64,000 nt of DNA from Klebsiella oxytoca NBRC 105695 (GCF_001598695.1 NZ_BCZK01000005.1:248001-312000); one strand, 5' to 3'; positions 8,827 to 18,451 are shown, numbered from the stretch's first letter. Translations and numbers: made by a program. Notes: generated by a model not told the origin, from the letters alone.

Positions 8827-8852
8827 CCCATTTATTAAAGGAAGGTTCCCGG

Positions 8853-10232
8853 ATGGAACAGATAGCAAAACCGCACTGCGGCGCCAGGCTCGATCGCCTG
8901 CCCGACTGCAGCTGGCACGCTTCAATGTTTGCCATGGTCGCTTTCGGATTACTTGTCTGCTGGAGTAATGCCGTAGGCGGGTTAATACTCGCGCAGCTAA
9001 AAGACCTGGGCTGGACCGATAATTCCACGACCGCTACGTTTTCTGCCATTACCACGGCGGGAATGTTTCTTGGCGCGCTCGGCGGCGGCATTATCGGCGA
9101 TAAGATCGGGCGTAAAAATGCGTTCATCCTGTATGAAGCGATTCATATTATTGCCATGGTCATAGGGGCGTTTTCGCCGAATATGATCTTTCTGATTGCC
9201 TGTCGTTTTATCATGGGGGTAGGGTTAGGCGCGCTGCTGGTGACCTTATTTGCCGGATTCACCGAATATATGCCCGGCAGAAATCGCGGCACCTGGTCCA
9301 GTCGGGTCTCGTTTATCGGCAACTGGTCTTATCCGCTCTGTTCGCTGATTGCGATGGGATTAACGCCGTTAATCAGCGCGGAATGGAACTGGCGCGTACA
9401 GCTGCTGATCCCGGCGGTGCTGTCGCTAATTGCTACCGTTATTGCCTGGCGCAGTTTCCCTGAATCGCCCCGCTGGCTGGAGTCTCGCGGACGTTACGCG
9501 GAAGCGGAAAAGGTGATGCGGGCCATTGAAGAGAGGGTCGTGCAGCAAACCGGTAAGCCATTGCCGCCAGTGGTAATAGAAGATGATGGTAAAGCGCCGC
9601 GCGCGGTTCCTTATTCAGCCTTATTAACCGGCGTATTACTCAAGCGGGTTATTTTAGGCTCCTTCGTCCTGATTGCCATGAATGTCGTCCAGTATACCTT
9701 GATTAACTGGCTGCCGACGATATTTATGACCCAGGGCATTAATCTGAAAGACTCCATTGTTTTAAACACCATGAGTATGTTCGGCGCGCCGTTTGGCATT
9801 TTCATCGCCATGCTGGTGATGGATAAAATACCGCGGAAAACTATGGGTGTGGGCTTATTGGTATTAATCGCCGTGCTGGGATATATCTATTCTCTGCAAA
9901 CCAGTATGCTGCTCATCACGTTAATTGGCTTCTTCCTGATTACGTTTGTCTATATGTACGTTTGCTACGCCTCGGCGGTCTATGTGCCGGAAATATGGCC
10001 GACCGAAGCGAAGCTTCGTGGTTCAGGCCTGGCGAACGCGGTGGGGCGCATCAGCGGTATCGCCGCACCCTATGCGGTGGCGGTATTACTTAACGGCTAT
10101 GGCGTAACCGGGGTATTTGTGCTGCTGGGGGCCGTCTCCATTATTGTTGCGGTCGCTATCGCCACAATCGGAATTGAAACTAAAGGCGTCTCTGTCGAAA
10201 GTCTCGGTATTGATGCCGTTACCAGCAAATAA
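8853..10232 (+). CDS. ydjK: YdjK, MFS sugar/acid transporter
   Basis: 459 residues, 12 predicted membrane segments, the length of E. coli YdjK. MFS loop motif GDKIGRKNA between TM2 and TM3, and RFIMGVGLG in TM4 place it in the sugar porter/anion symporter branch. The N terminus GARLDRLPDCSWH is shared with YdjE at the far end of the cluster. It probably imports the cluster substrate; the substrate is not known. AAGGAAGG precedes the ATG, 26 bases after ydjL. Confidence 0.93.
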   Translation: MEQIAKPHCGARLDRLPDCSWHASMFAMVAFGLLVCWSNAVGGLILAQLKDLGWTDNSTTATFSAITTAGMFLGALGGGIIGDKIGRKNAFILYEAIHIIAMVIGAFSPNMIFLIACRFIMGVGLGALLVTLFAGFTEYMPGRNRGTWSSRVSFIGNWSYPLCSLIAMGLTPLISAEWNWRVQLLIPAVLSLIATVIAWRSFPESPRWLESRGRYAEAEKVMRAIEERVVQQTGKPLPPVVIEDDGKAPRAVPYSALLTGVLLKRVILGSFVLIAMNVVQYTLINWLPTIFMTQGINLKDSIVLNTMSMFGAPFGIFIAMLVMDKIPRKTMGVGLLVLIAVLGYIYSLQTSMLLITLIGFFLITFVYMYVCYASAVYVPEIWPTEAKLRGSGLANAVGRISGIAAPYAVAVLLNGYGVTGVFVLLGAVSIIVAVAIATIGIETKGVSVESLGIDAVTSK

Positions 10233-10249
10233 TATTGACGGAAAATAAA

Positions 10250-11293
10250 ATGAATAATTCAAAAGCGATTTTAAAAACGCCGGGTATGATGAAAATCATC
10301 GCTGCTGATATTCCGGTACCCAAAGAACATGAAGTGCTGATCAAAATTGAATACGTTGGTATTTGCGGTTCAGATGTTCACGGTTTCGAATCAGGTCCCT
10401 TTATTCCGCCGAAAGATCCCAATCAGGAAATTGGTCTGGGGCACGAATGCGCCGGTACGGTGGTCGCGGTGGGAAACCGCGTGAGCAAATTTAAACCCGG
10501 CGACCGGGTGAATATTGAACCCGGGGTGCCGTGCGGCCACTGCCGCTACTGTCTGGAGGGGAAATACAATATCTGTCCTGACGTTGATTTCATGGCCACG
10601 CAGCCAAATTATCGCGGCGCGTTAACCCACTACCTGTGCCATCCGGAGAGCTTCACCTATAAGCTGCCCGACAATATGGACACGATGGAAGGCGCGCTGG
10701 TGGAGCCTGCGGCGGTCGGCATGCATGCCGCAATGCTGGCGGACGTCAAGCCTGGCAAGAAAATCGTCATTCTTGGCGCAGGCTGTATTGGTTTAATGAC
10801 CCTGCAGGCATGCCTTTGCCTGGGGGCTACTGATATCACGGTGGTTGATGTGCTGGAAAAACGCCTGGCCATGGCCGAACAGCTCGGGGCCAAAGTCGTT
10901 ATCAACGGCGAAAAAGAGGACACCGTCGCGCGCTGCCAGCAGTTATCCGGCGACATGGGGGCTGATATCGTATTCGAAACCGCCGGTTCGGCCATCACCG
11001 TTAAGCAGGCACCGTATCTGGTCATGCGTGGAGGGAAAATCATGATCGTCGGTACGGTCCCCGGGGATTCGGCAATTAACTTCCTGAAAATTAACCGCGA
11101 AGTATCGATTCAGACCGTTTTCCGCTATGCCAACCGCTACCCGGTGACTATTGAAGCTATCTCCTCCGGCCGTTTCGATGTGAAGTCGATGGTGACGCAC
11201 ATTTACGACTACGAGGATGTTCAGCGCGCGTTTGAGGAATCTGTTAATAACAAACGCGAGATGATTAAAGGCGTTATTAGAGTTAACCATTAA
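10250..11293 (+). CDS. ydjJ: YdjJ, zinc-type polyol dehydrogenase
   Basis: 347 residues, equal to E. coli YdjJ. Medium-chain dehydrogenase of the sorbitol dehydrogenase type: catalytic zinc at Cys39 and His65-Glu66, structural zinc cysteines 95, 98, 101 and 109, and GAGCIG for NAD. It is a second dehydrogenase in the same operon as YdjL, so the two likely act at different carbons or on different substrates. The start at 10250 follows GGAAAAT; a TTG 15 bases upstream is possible but the family starts here. Confidence 0.94.
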   Translation: MNNSKAILKTPGMMKIIAADIPVPKEHEVLIKIEYVGICGSDVHGFESGPFIPPKDPNQEIGLGHECAGTVVAVGNRVSKFKPGDRVNIEPGVPCGHCRYCLEGKYNICPDVDFMATQPNYRGALTHYLCHPESFTYKLPDNMDTMEGALVEPAAVGMHAAMLADVKPGKKIVILGAGCIGLMTLQACLCLGATDITVVDVLEKRLAMAEQLGAKVVINGEKEDTVARCQQLSGDMGADIVFETAGSAITVKQAPYLVMRGGKIMIVGTVPGDSAINFLKINREVSIQTVFRYANRYPVTIEAISSGRFDVKSMVTHIYDYEDVQRAFEESVNNKREMIKGVIRVNH

Positions 11294-11317
11294 TTTATTA
11301 AAAAGGGAGAAACAACT

Positions 11318-12154
11318 ATGCTGGCTGATATTAAATATTGGGAAAATGATGCGCAAAATAAAAATTATGCCATTGCCCACTTTAACGTGTGGAATGCCGA
11401 AATGCTGATGGGCGTTATCGATGCCGCGGAAGAGTCAACATCGCCGGTGATTATCTCTTTCGGCACCGGATTTGTGGGCAATACCTCGTTTGAAGATTTT
11501 TCGCATATGATGGTTTCAATGGCCAAAAAGGCCTCGGTACCGGTGATTGCGCACTGGGACCACGGACGCAGCATGGAAATTATCCACAATGCGTGGGCCC
11601 ATGGCATGAACTCCCTGATGCGCGACGCTTCCGCCTTTGATTTCGAAGAGAATATTCGTCTGACCAAAGAGGCGGTGGACTTCTTCCATCCGCTGGGTAT
11701 TCCGATCGAAGCGGAGCTGGGACACGTGGGCAATGAAACGGTCTACGAAGAAGCGCTGGCGGGCTATCACTATACCGATCCGGATCAAGCGGCGGAATTC
11801 GTCGAGCGCACCGGCTGCGATTCCCTGGCGGTAGCGATTGGTAACCAGCACGGGGTCTATACCTCAGAGCCGAAACTCAACTTTGAGGTGGTGAAACGCG
11901 TGCGCGAGGCGGTATCCGTTCCGCTGGTACTGCACGGCGCATCCGGCATTAGCGACGCGGATATTAAGCAGGCTATTTCGCTGGGTATTTCCAAAATTAA
12001 CATTCATACCGAACTGTGCCAGGCGGCGATGGCGGCAGTGCAGGAGAACCAGAATCAACCGTTCCTGCACGTTGAGCGCGAAGTACGCAAAGCGGTCAAA
12101 ACGCGCGCGCTGGAGAAAATCAAACTGTTTGGCTCTGACGGTAAAGCGGAATGA
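11318..12154 (+). CDS. ydjI: YdjI, class II ketose-phosphate aldolase
   Basis: 278 residues, equal to E. coli YdjI. Class II (zinc) aldolase: zinc/proton site HWDHG with His82, later zinc histidines in LGHVGNE and LHGASG, and the phosphate-binding loop near the C terminus. It should split a phosphorylated ketose into dihydroxyacetone phosphate and an aldehyde. From memory, the E. coli enzyme prefers long acid sugars (octuluronate 1-phosphate type) in vitro; treat the true substrate as open. AGGGAG before the ATG, next to ydjH with a 4-base gap. Confidence 0.94.
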   Translation: MLADIKYWENDAQNKNYAIAHFNVWNAEMLMGVIDAAEESTSPVIISFGTGFVGNTSFEDFSHMMVSMAKKASVPVIAHWDHGRSMEIIHNAWAHGMNSLMRDASAFDFEENIRLTKEAVDFFHPLGIPIEAELGHVGNETVYEEALAGYHYTDPDQAAEFVERTGCDSLAVAIGNQHGVYTSEPKLNFEVVKRVREAVSVPLVLHGASGISDADIKQAISLGISKINIHTELCQAAMAAVQENQNQPFLHVEREVRKAVKTRALEKIKLFGSDGKAE

Positions 12155-12158
12155 CAAC

Positions 12159-13106
12159 ATGGATAATATCGAGGTTATTTGTATAGGCGCGGCCATTGTT
12201 GATATTCCCCTGCAGCCGGTGAGCAAAAATATCTTTGATGTTGACTCATATCCCTTAGAACGCATCGCCATGACCACCGGGGGGGACGCAATTAACGAGG
12301 CAACCATTATTTCCCGACTCGGTCATCGAACGGCATTAATGAGTCGGGTAGGGGACGACGCGGCGGGACATTTTATTCTTGCACACTGTCGCCGGGAGAA
12401 TATTGATATCCACAGCCTGAAGCAGGATGGCGAAATCGATACCTCCATTAATGTGGGGCTGGTCACCGCCGATGGCGAGCGTACTTTTGTGACTAACCGC
12501 AATGGTAGTCTGTGGAAGCTGAATATTAACGATGTGGACTTTGGCCGCTTTTCTCAGGCAAAACTGCTGTCGCTGGCGAGCATTTTTAATAGCCCGCTGC
12601 TCGATGGTAAAGCGTTAACGGAGATATTCACTCAGGCCAAAGCGCACGCGTTAATTATTTGCGCCGATATGATTAAGCCGCGGCTTAACGAAACTCTGAA
12701 CGATATTCGCCAGGCGCTGAGCTACGTCGATTATCTGTTTCCCAATTATGCCGAGGCAAAACTGCTCACCGGCAAAGAGACGCTGGATGAGATCGCCGAT
12801 AGCTTCCTGAACTGCGGGGTGAAAACGGTGGTTATTAAGACCGGCAAGCGAGGCTGCTTTATTAAGCGTGCCGATATGAAGCTGGAAGTGCCGGCGGTTT
12901 CAGGCATTACCGCCATCGACACCATTGGCGCAGGGGATAATTTTGCCTCGGGATTTATCACCGCGCTGCTTGAAGGCAAACCGCTGCGCGAGTGCGCGTT
13001 GTTTGCTAACGCCACGGCGGCGATCTCGGTGCTGAGCGTAGGCGCCACGACGGGTGTGAAGAACAGAACGCTGGTTGAACAACTTCTCGACGAATATGAA
13101 GGATAA
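12159..13106 (+). CDS. ydjH: YdjH, PfkB-family sugar kinase
   Basis: 315 residues, equal to E. coli YdjH. PfkB/ribokinase fold with the N-terminal GGDAINEA substrate motif (41-48) and the C-terminal DTIGAGDNF motif (254-262) with catalytic Asp260. It should phosphorylate the sugar that the YdjI aldolase then cleaves. The start is four bases after the ydjI stop; the frame also opens inside ydjI but the family start is here. Confidence 0.94.
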   Translation: MDNIEVICIGAAIVDIPLQPVSKNIFDVDSYPLERIAMTTGGDAINEATIISRLGHRTALMSRVGDDAAGHFILAHCRRENIDIHSLKQDGEIDTSINVGLVTADGERTFVTNRNGSLWKLNINDVDFGRFSQAKLLSLASIFNSPLLDGKALTEIFTQAKAHALIICADMIKPRLNETLNDIRQALSYVDYLFPNYAEAKLLTGKETLDEIADSFLNCGVKTVVIKTGKRGCFIKRADMKLEVPAVSGITAIDTIGAGDNFASGFITALLEGKPLRECALFANATAAISVLSVGATTGVKNRTLVEQLLDEYEG

Positions 13107-13115
13107 TAGCAGCAG

Positions 13116-14099
13116 ATGAAAATGATTTCTTTAGGCAGTACGGATATCACGCTTTCCCGAATGGGATTAGGCACATGGGCCATTGGCGGCGGCCCGGCGT
13201 GGAACGGCGATCTCGATCTGCAGATATGTATCGACACCATTGTTGAGGCGCATCGCTGCGGGATCAATCTGATTGATACCGCGCCAGGCTACAACTTTGG
13301 CAACAGCGAAGTGATTGTTGGCCAGGCGCTTAAACAGCTGCCGCGCCGCGAAGTCGTTGTCGAAACCAAATGCGGTATCGTCTGGGAGCGCACGGGCAGC
13401 CTGTTTAATAAGGTGGGCGATCGCCAGCTGTATAAAAACCTGACGCCCGAGTCGATTCGCGAAGAGGTGGAGGCCAGCCTGCAAAGGCTGGGCATCGATA
13501 CTATTGATATCTATATGACCCACTGGCAGTCGGTAGAGCCCTGCTTTACGCCAATTGCGGAGACCGTAGCCACGCTGAACGCGCTTAAGAAAGAGGGGAA
13601 AATTCGCTCTATCGGCGCGGCGAACGTAGATGCCGGGCATATCAGAGAGTACCTCAAGCACGGCGAGCTGGATATCGTGCAGGCCAAGTACAGCATTCTT
13701 GACCGGGCGCTGGAGGCCGAGCTACTGCCGCTCTGTCAACAGAACGGCATTGTAGTGCAGGTCTACTCGCCGCTTGAGCAGGGGCTACTGACCGGGACTA
13801 TCGGCCGTGATTATGTTCCCGGCGGTGCGCGGGCCAATAAGGTCTGGTTCCAGCGGGAAAATATGCTGCGCGTGATTGATATGCTTGAGCAATGGCAGCC
13901 GCTATGCGAAAAATATCGCTGTACCATCCCCGCGCTGGCGCTGGCGTGGATATTAAAGCAAAGCGATCTCATTACCCTTCTGAGCGGCGCTACGGCGCCC
14001 GAGCAGGTGCGCGAGAATGTCGATGCGCTGAACATCGCTCTGACCGATGATGATTCATTATTGATGAGGCGAATGGCGGAAGCGCTGGATCCTAAATAA
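13116..14099 (+). CDS. ydjG: YdjG, NADH-dependent aldo-keto reductase
   Basis: 327 residues, one more than E. coli YdjG. The catalytic tetrad is Asp54, Tyr59, Lys85 and His136 (DTAPGY, ETKCG, THWQS). The E. coli enzyme reduces methylglyoxal with NADH. In the pathway it could reduce the aldehyde released by YdjI. It sits nine bases after ydjH and is the last gene of the ydjL-G run; 135 bases separate it from ydjF. Confidence 0.94.
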   Translation: MKMISLGSTDITLSRMGLGTWAIGGGPAWNGDLDLQICIDTIVEAHRCGINLIDTAPGYNFGNSEVIVGQALKQLPRREVVVETKCGIVWERTGSLFNKVGDRQLYKNLTPESIREEVEASLQRLGIDTIDIYMTHWQSVEPCFTPIAETVATLNALKKEGKIRSIGAANVDAGHIREYLKHGELDIVQAKYSILDRALEAELLPLCQQNGIVVQVYSPLEQGLLTGTIGRDYVPGGARANKVWFQRENMLRVIDMLEQWQPLCEKYRCTIPALALAWILKQSDLITLLSGATAPEQVRENVDALNIALTDDDSLLMRRMAEALDPK

Positions 14100-14234
14100 G
14101 AGAGAAGACGCGGACCTCTGTTTCTGTGTAAAAGAGTATTAAATCTGTGATTCAGACAGGTTCTTTTGAAAATAAACATGGCCTGTGCAATACTAGAATC
14201 TTATTATGACTTTGCAGGAAACAGAGGTGTCATC

Positions 14235-14993
14235 GTGGCGGCAAAAGACAGGATTCAGGCCATAAAGCAAATGGTGGCTAATGATAAGAAAGTAGCGGTT
14301 TCTAATTTAAGCGCAATTTTTCAGGTCACTGAGGAAACCATCCGTCGCGATCTGGAAAAGCTCGAAGATGAAGGTTATTTGACCCGCACGTACGGCGGCG
14401 CTGTATTAAATACCAATGCTTTAGCTGACAATATTCATTTTTATAAACGCGCTAAATCTTTTTTAGAAGAGAAGCAGATCATTGCCCGCAATGCATTACC
14501 GTTTATAAAGAATAAAACCACCATGGCTGCCGACTCCAGCAGTACCGCGATGGAGTTATTAAAGCTATTGAAAGAGAGAAACGATCTCACGCTGTTAACC
14601 AACTCGGCAGAAGCCTTTCATGAGCTGGCACAGTCTGAAATCAACGTGGTATCTACCGGCGGCGAGCTCAACAAGAATACGCTGTCGCTGCAGGGAAGGA
14701 TCACTAAGGAAATTATTAGCCGCTATCATGTTGATATTATGGTGATGAGCTGCAAAGGGCTGGATATGCAGAGCGGGGCGCTGGACTCTAACGAAGCGGA
14801 AGCGGAAATTAAGAAAACCATGATCCGCCAGGCCACCGAAGTCGCTTTGCTGGTCGATCATTCAAAATTCGATCGCAAAGCATTCGTCCAGCTCGTGGAT
14901 TTTAGCCATATTAATTACCTTATCACCAATAAGGCGCCGGGTGCACAGTGGATTGCATTTTGTAAAGAAAATAATATTCAACTTGTTTATTAA
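14235..14993 (+). CDS. ydjF: YdjF, DeoR-family transcriptional regulator
   Basis: 252 residues, equal to E. coli YdjF. N-terminal DeoR helix-turn-helix (VSNLSAIFQVTEETIRRDL at about 22-40) followed by the DeoR sugar-phosphate sensor domain with the D-SS-T and GG motifs. It very likely represses the ydj genes and responds to a phosphorylated intermediate. The GTG start follows AGAGGTG; the frame opens 69 bases upstream but the family begins VAAKDRIQAIKQ. Adjacent to the second transporter. Confidence 0.94.
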   Translation: MAAKDRIQAIKQMVANDKKVAVSNLSAIFQVTEETIRRDLEKLEDEGYLTRTYGGAVLNTNALADNIHFYKRAKSFLEEKQIIARNALPFIKNKTTMAADSSSTAMELLKLLKERNDLTLLTNSAEAFHELAQSEINVVSTGGELNKNTLSLQGRITKEIISRYHVDIMVMSCKGLDMQSGALDSNEAEAEIKKTMIRQATEVALLVDHSKFDRKAFVQLVDFSHINYLITNKAPGAQWIAFCKENNIQLVY

Positions 14994-15069
14994 CATTAAG
15001 ATTGGCTGTATCGATATTATTTTAATTTGCACCTGGATAATGCCATAAAAATTTAATGATGATGGCTGG

Positions 15070-15093
15070 CGCGGCAAAAATGATTCTGCCGCG
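15070..15093. repeat. hairpin between ydjF and ydjE
   Basis: Perfect seven-base arms CGCGGCA/TGCCGCG with a ten-base loop in the 141-base ydjF-ydjE gap, flanked by a partial outer repeat ATGGC/GCCAT. There is no T tract. It may stabilise the upstream message or lower ydjE expression. Confidence 0.45.
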
Positions 15094-15134
15094 ATGGCCA
15101 TACTTTATATTTTATCTGAATTTGAGGCATCCAG

Positions 15135-16493
15135 ATGGAACAATGTGACCCTATCGGCGCAAGATTAGACCGCTTACCTTTATCGCGATTTCATTTTCGT
15201 ATTTTTGGCATTATTAGTTTTAGTTTATTAATCACCGGTTTTCTCAGCTATTCCGGCAACGTGGTGCTGGCAAAGTTAGTCAGCAATGGCTGGTCAAATA
15301 ACTATCTCAACGCCGCATTTACCTCGGCGCTGATGTTTGGCTACTTTATTGGTTCGTTGACCGGAGGTTTTATAGGTGATTATCTCGGGCGACGTAAAGC
15401 ATTTCGGCTGAATTTACTGATCGTCGGGGTCTCTGCCTGTGCGGCAACCTTTGTGCCCAACATGTACTGGCTTATCTTTTTTCGCTGTCTGATGGGCTGC
15501 GGAATGGGGGCGCTGATTATGGTGGGCTATGCCTCCTTTACCGAATTTATTCCGCCCGCGGTACGTGGAAAATGGTCCGCCCGGCTCTCCTTTGTCGGCA
15601 ATTGGTCGCCTATGCTATCGGCGGCAATTGGCGTCGTGGTGATTGCTTTTTTAAGCTGGCGGATGATGTTTCTGTTCGGCGGAGGAGCCATGCTGCTGGC
15701 CTGGTATCTGTCGGGAAGATACTTTATTGAATCTCCCCGCTGGCTGGCCGGAAAAGGGCAGCGCAGCGCCGCTGAAAAGCATCTCCAGCAGGTAGAGTCG
15801 CAAATCGAGAGAGAGAAAAATATTACCTTACCGGCCTGGCAAAGCGCGGATCAAACGGCGGATGTGTGTGTGGAAAGCGGCTCTTTCTGGCTGCTGTTTA
15901 AAGGCCAGATGCTGCGGCGCACGCTAGTGGCAATCACGGTGCTAATCGCCATGAATATTTCGCTCTATACCATTACGGTGTGGATCCCGACAATTTTCGT
16001 CAATTCGGGCATCGACGTGACGAAATCAATCTTGATGACCGCGATTATTATGATTGGCGCGCCGGTGGGAATATTTATCGCCGCGCTGATTATCGACCGT
16101 TTTCCGCGGCGGTTATTTGGCTCATCGCTGCTGATTATTATTGCGGTGCTCGGCTACTTCTATTCGATTCAAACCTCAGAGTGGGCCATCTTAAGCTATG
16201 GCCTGGTGATGATCTTTTTCCTGTATATGTACGTCTGCTTTGCCTCGGCGGTGTACGTGCCGGAGCTGTGGCCAACGCATCTCCGGCTGCGCGGTTCAGG
16301 CTTTGTCAACGCGGTAGGGCGAATTGTCGCCGTCTTTACTCCCTACGGCGTCGCTGTCCTGCTGACCCGCTACGGCGCGATTACGGTTTTTATGGTGCTC
16401 GGGGTGATGCTGGTACTCTGTGCGCTGATCCTGTTCTGCTTTGGCATCGAAACGCGCAAGATATCGCTGGAGGAGATTTCAACGCTGGCCTGA
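15135..16493 (+). CDS. ydjE: YdjE, MFS transporter
   Basis: 452 residues, equal to E. coli YdjE; 12 predicted membrane segments with MFS motifs GDYLGRRKA and RCLMGCGMG. It is clearly a paralogue of YdjK in the same cluster (shared N terminus ARLDRLP, shared VCFASAVYVPE(L/I)WPT motif near the C terminus). It may take up a second related substrate. GAGG precedes the ATG. Confidence 0.93.
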   Translation: MEQCDPIGARLDRLPLSRFHFRIFGIISFSLLITGFLSYSGNVVLAKLVSNGWSNNYLNAAFTSALMFGYFIGSLTGGFIGDYLGRRKAFRLNLLIVGVSACAATFVPNMYWLIFFRCLMGCGMGALIMVGYASFTEFIPPAVRGKWSARLSFVGNWSPMLSAAIGVVVIAFLSWRMMFLFGGGAMLLAWYLSGRYFIESPRWLAGKGQRSAAEKHLQQVESQIEREKNITLPAWQSADQTADVCVESGSFWLLFKGQMLRRTLVAITVLIAMNISLYTITVWIPTIFVNSGIDVTKSILMTAIIMIGAPVGIFIAALIIDRFPRRLFGSSLLIIIAVLGYFYSIQTSEWAILSYGLVMIFFLYMYVCFASAVYVPELWPTHLRLRGSGFVNAVGRIVAVFTPYGVAVLLTRYGAITVFMVLGVMLVLCALILFCFGIETRKISLEEISTLA

Positions 16494-16499
16494 AAATGC

Positions 16500-16524
16500 G
16501 CCGACAGGGAAAATGCCTGTCGGC
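16500..16524. terminator. hairpin between convergent ydjE and pncA
   Basis: Nine-base perfect stem GCCGACAGG/CCTGTCGGC with a seven-base loop, seven bases after the ydjE stop. T tracts are weak on both sides. Confidence 0.55.
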
Positions 16525-16529
16525 ACCGG

Positions 16530-17171
16530 TTATGCGTGGGTTTCCAGCCAGTCGTCCAGGGTATAGAGGGTGGCGCCCGCGGCGGCCATCTCCATAAATG
16601 CCTGATTGCTGTCGTGCGGCTGAATATTCACCCCGCGGCAGCCGTCGGTAATGACGTTGACGTTATAGCCCAGATTGAGAGCGTCGAGCACGGTAAACTT
16701 GACGCAGTAGTCGGTGGCCAGACCCAGCACCGTGAGTTCGCGAATATCGCGCTCGCGCAGCCACGCATCAAGCTGCGTTTTCTGTCGGTGGCCGTTGTCG
16801 AAAAAGGCGCTGTAGCTATCTATGGCCGGATTTTCGCCTTTGTGGAAGACGGCGGCGATATGCTGCTTTTGGAGCAGCGGATGCAGAGCCGCGCCTTCGC
16901 TGTTTTGCACGCAGTGATCCGGCCAGAAAGTTTGCGCCAGGCCGTCGAGCTCGCCCTGGGTATAGGGTTCAACCTGATGCTGGCTGGCAAAGCTGCCGTG
17001 ATTCGCCGGATGCCAGTCCTGGCTGGCTACCACCGTTTCGCCCCGCGTCAGGCTCCAGTCGATAAGCAGGTTGGCGACGTCAACCGTACTATCGCCCTGC
17101 GGGACCGCAAGTGCGCCACCGGCGCAGAAATCATTTTGTAAATCGACCAGAAGCAGCGCGCGCTGGGTCAT
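16530..17171 (-). CDS. pncA: Nicotinamidase PncA
   Basis: 213 residues, equal to E. coli PncA. The catalytic triad is Asp10, Lys111 and Cys156 (LVDLQNDF, HKGENP, ATDYCV); the metal site is Asp52, His54 and His86. It turns nicotinamide to nicotinate for NAD salvage. AAGGAG precedes the second ATG of the frame, which is the family start. It follows ansA by ten bases on the same strand, so they form an ansA-pncA operon as in E. coli. Confidence 0.95.
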   Translation of the reverse strand: MTQRALLLVDLQNDFCAGGALAVPQGDSTVDVANLLIDWSLTRGETVVASQDWHPANHGSFASQHQVEPYTQGELDGLAQTFWPDHCVQNSEGAALHPLLQKQHIAAVFHKGENPAIDSYSAFFDNGHRQKTQLDAWLRERDIRELTVLGLATDYCVKFTVLDALNLGYNVNVITDGCRGVNIQPHDSNQAFMEMAAAGATLYTLDDWLETHA

Positions 17172-17181
17172 GTGTTTCTCC

Positions 17182-18198
17182 TTACTCATCGGGGGTCAGT
17201 TCGCCGCGCAGGTTCTCCTGCATTGCGCGACGGATAGCCGCAACGTCCAGATCCTGACTCAATAAATAGTGTAGCTTGGTCAGCGTGGCTTCTACGGTCA
17301 TATCAAAACCGCTAATCACCCCGGCCTGAGCCAGCGCGTTACCGGTGGCGTAACCGCCCATATTCACCTTGCCGGACATACATTGGGTCAGGTTAATCAC
17401 CACGATACCGCGCTGGCTGGCTTCAGCCAGGACCTGAATAAATTCGCCGTTCTGCGGCGCGTTACCGACGCCATATGAGCGCAGGATCAGCGCTTTGACC
17501 GGCTGGCGCAGGAAATTGCGCACGACGTCGGCGGAAATGCCGGGATAAATGGTCACCACGCCAATCGGCTGCGGCGTGATAGGGTGAACCACCAGCTCAC
17601 CGCTGCCGTGCGGTGCGGGAGGGGTGCCGAGACGGCGAATATGGATCCCGGCTTCCAGCAGCGGCGCCAGGTTTGGCGAAGCGAAGGCGTTAAATCCGTC
17701 GGCGTGGGCCTTTGTTGTACGGTTGCCGCGGTAGAGACGGTTGTTGAAGAACAACGACACTTCGTTAATCGGATAGTTGGCGGCGACGTACAGGGCATTG
17801 AGGAGATTAATCTGCCCGTCGGAGCGTAGCTCAGCGAGCGGAATTTGTGACCCTGTCACAATGACCGGTTTCCCCAGATTCTCCAGCATGAAGGAGAGCG
17901 CCGAAGCGGTAAACGCCATGGTATCCGTACCGTGCAGGATCACGAAACCGTCGTACTGGTCATAACGATCGCGAATATCCTCGGCGATATGCTGCCAGTC
18001 TTCCGGCGTCATATCGGAGGAGTCCATCAGCGGAGCATATTCATGAATGGTGAAGTCCGGCATCTCCGGACGGTGAAACTCGGGCATCAAAGCCAGCTGG
18101 CGCTGGAGATGGCCGGAAACGGGAATGTAGCCGTGTTCAGAACGCTGCATACCAATGGTGCCGCCAGTATAGGCAACGTAGATAGATTTCTTCTGCAT
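17182..18198 (-). CDS. ansA: L-asparaginase I
   Basis: 338 residues, equal to E. coli AnsA, without a signal peptide, so it is the cytoplasmic type I enzyme. Nucleophile Thr14 in TGGTIG and the second motif LHGTDTM with Thr91-Asp92 are present. It hydrolyses asparagine to aspartate and ammonia. The frame opens 37 codons upstream in what looks like an old ERIC fragment; the family start MQKKSIYVAY is used. Upstream of pncA in one operon. Confidence 0.95.
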   Translation of the reverse strand: MQKKSIYVAYTGGTIGMQRSEHGYIPVSGHLQRQLALMPEFHRPEMPDFTIHEYAPLMDSSDMTPEDWQHIAEDIRDRYDQYDGFVILHGTDTMAFTASALSFMLENLGKPVIVTGSQIPLAELRSDGQINLLNALYVAANYPINEVSLFFNNRLYRGNRTTKAHADGFNAFASPNLAPLLEAGIHIRRLGTPPAPHGSGELVVHPITPQPIGVVTIYPGISADVVRNFLRQPVKALILRSYGVGNAPQNGEFIQVLAEASQRGIVVINLTQCMSGKVNMGGYATGNALAQAGVISGFDMTVEATLTKLHYLLSQDLDVAAIRRAMQENLRGELTPDE

Positions 18199-18226
18199 AG
18201 CATCGCTTAGGTTAAACGTAGACAGG

Positions 18227-18262
18227 CGCAGTATATACCCGTCACGCCGCAAGTTGCAGGGG
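18227..18262. repeat. degenerate ERIC end
   Basis: ATATACCCGTCACGCCGC-AAGTTGCAGG resembles one end of the ERIC element (TATACCCGTCATACTTCAAGTTGCAG in the intact copy near 3540, read on the other strand). Only the end is left. It lies just upstream of ansA. Confidence 0.4.
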
Positions 18263-18451
18263 CGTCGGCTGCTTTCGTGTATTGCATGGCTTGCCTGACA
18301 CAAAAACATTTACGCTGCATCGAGGCGGCAAGCAATGAAATCTATGGGAGCATAGTGACTATGGGGCCAGCGTTGCTGCGCGTAGCCAGGAAAGAGGCGG
18401 CGGGAAGGATGAAGTGAAAAATGCCGCCCCGTGGAATGGGGCGGCGTGGGA

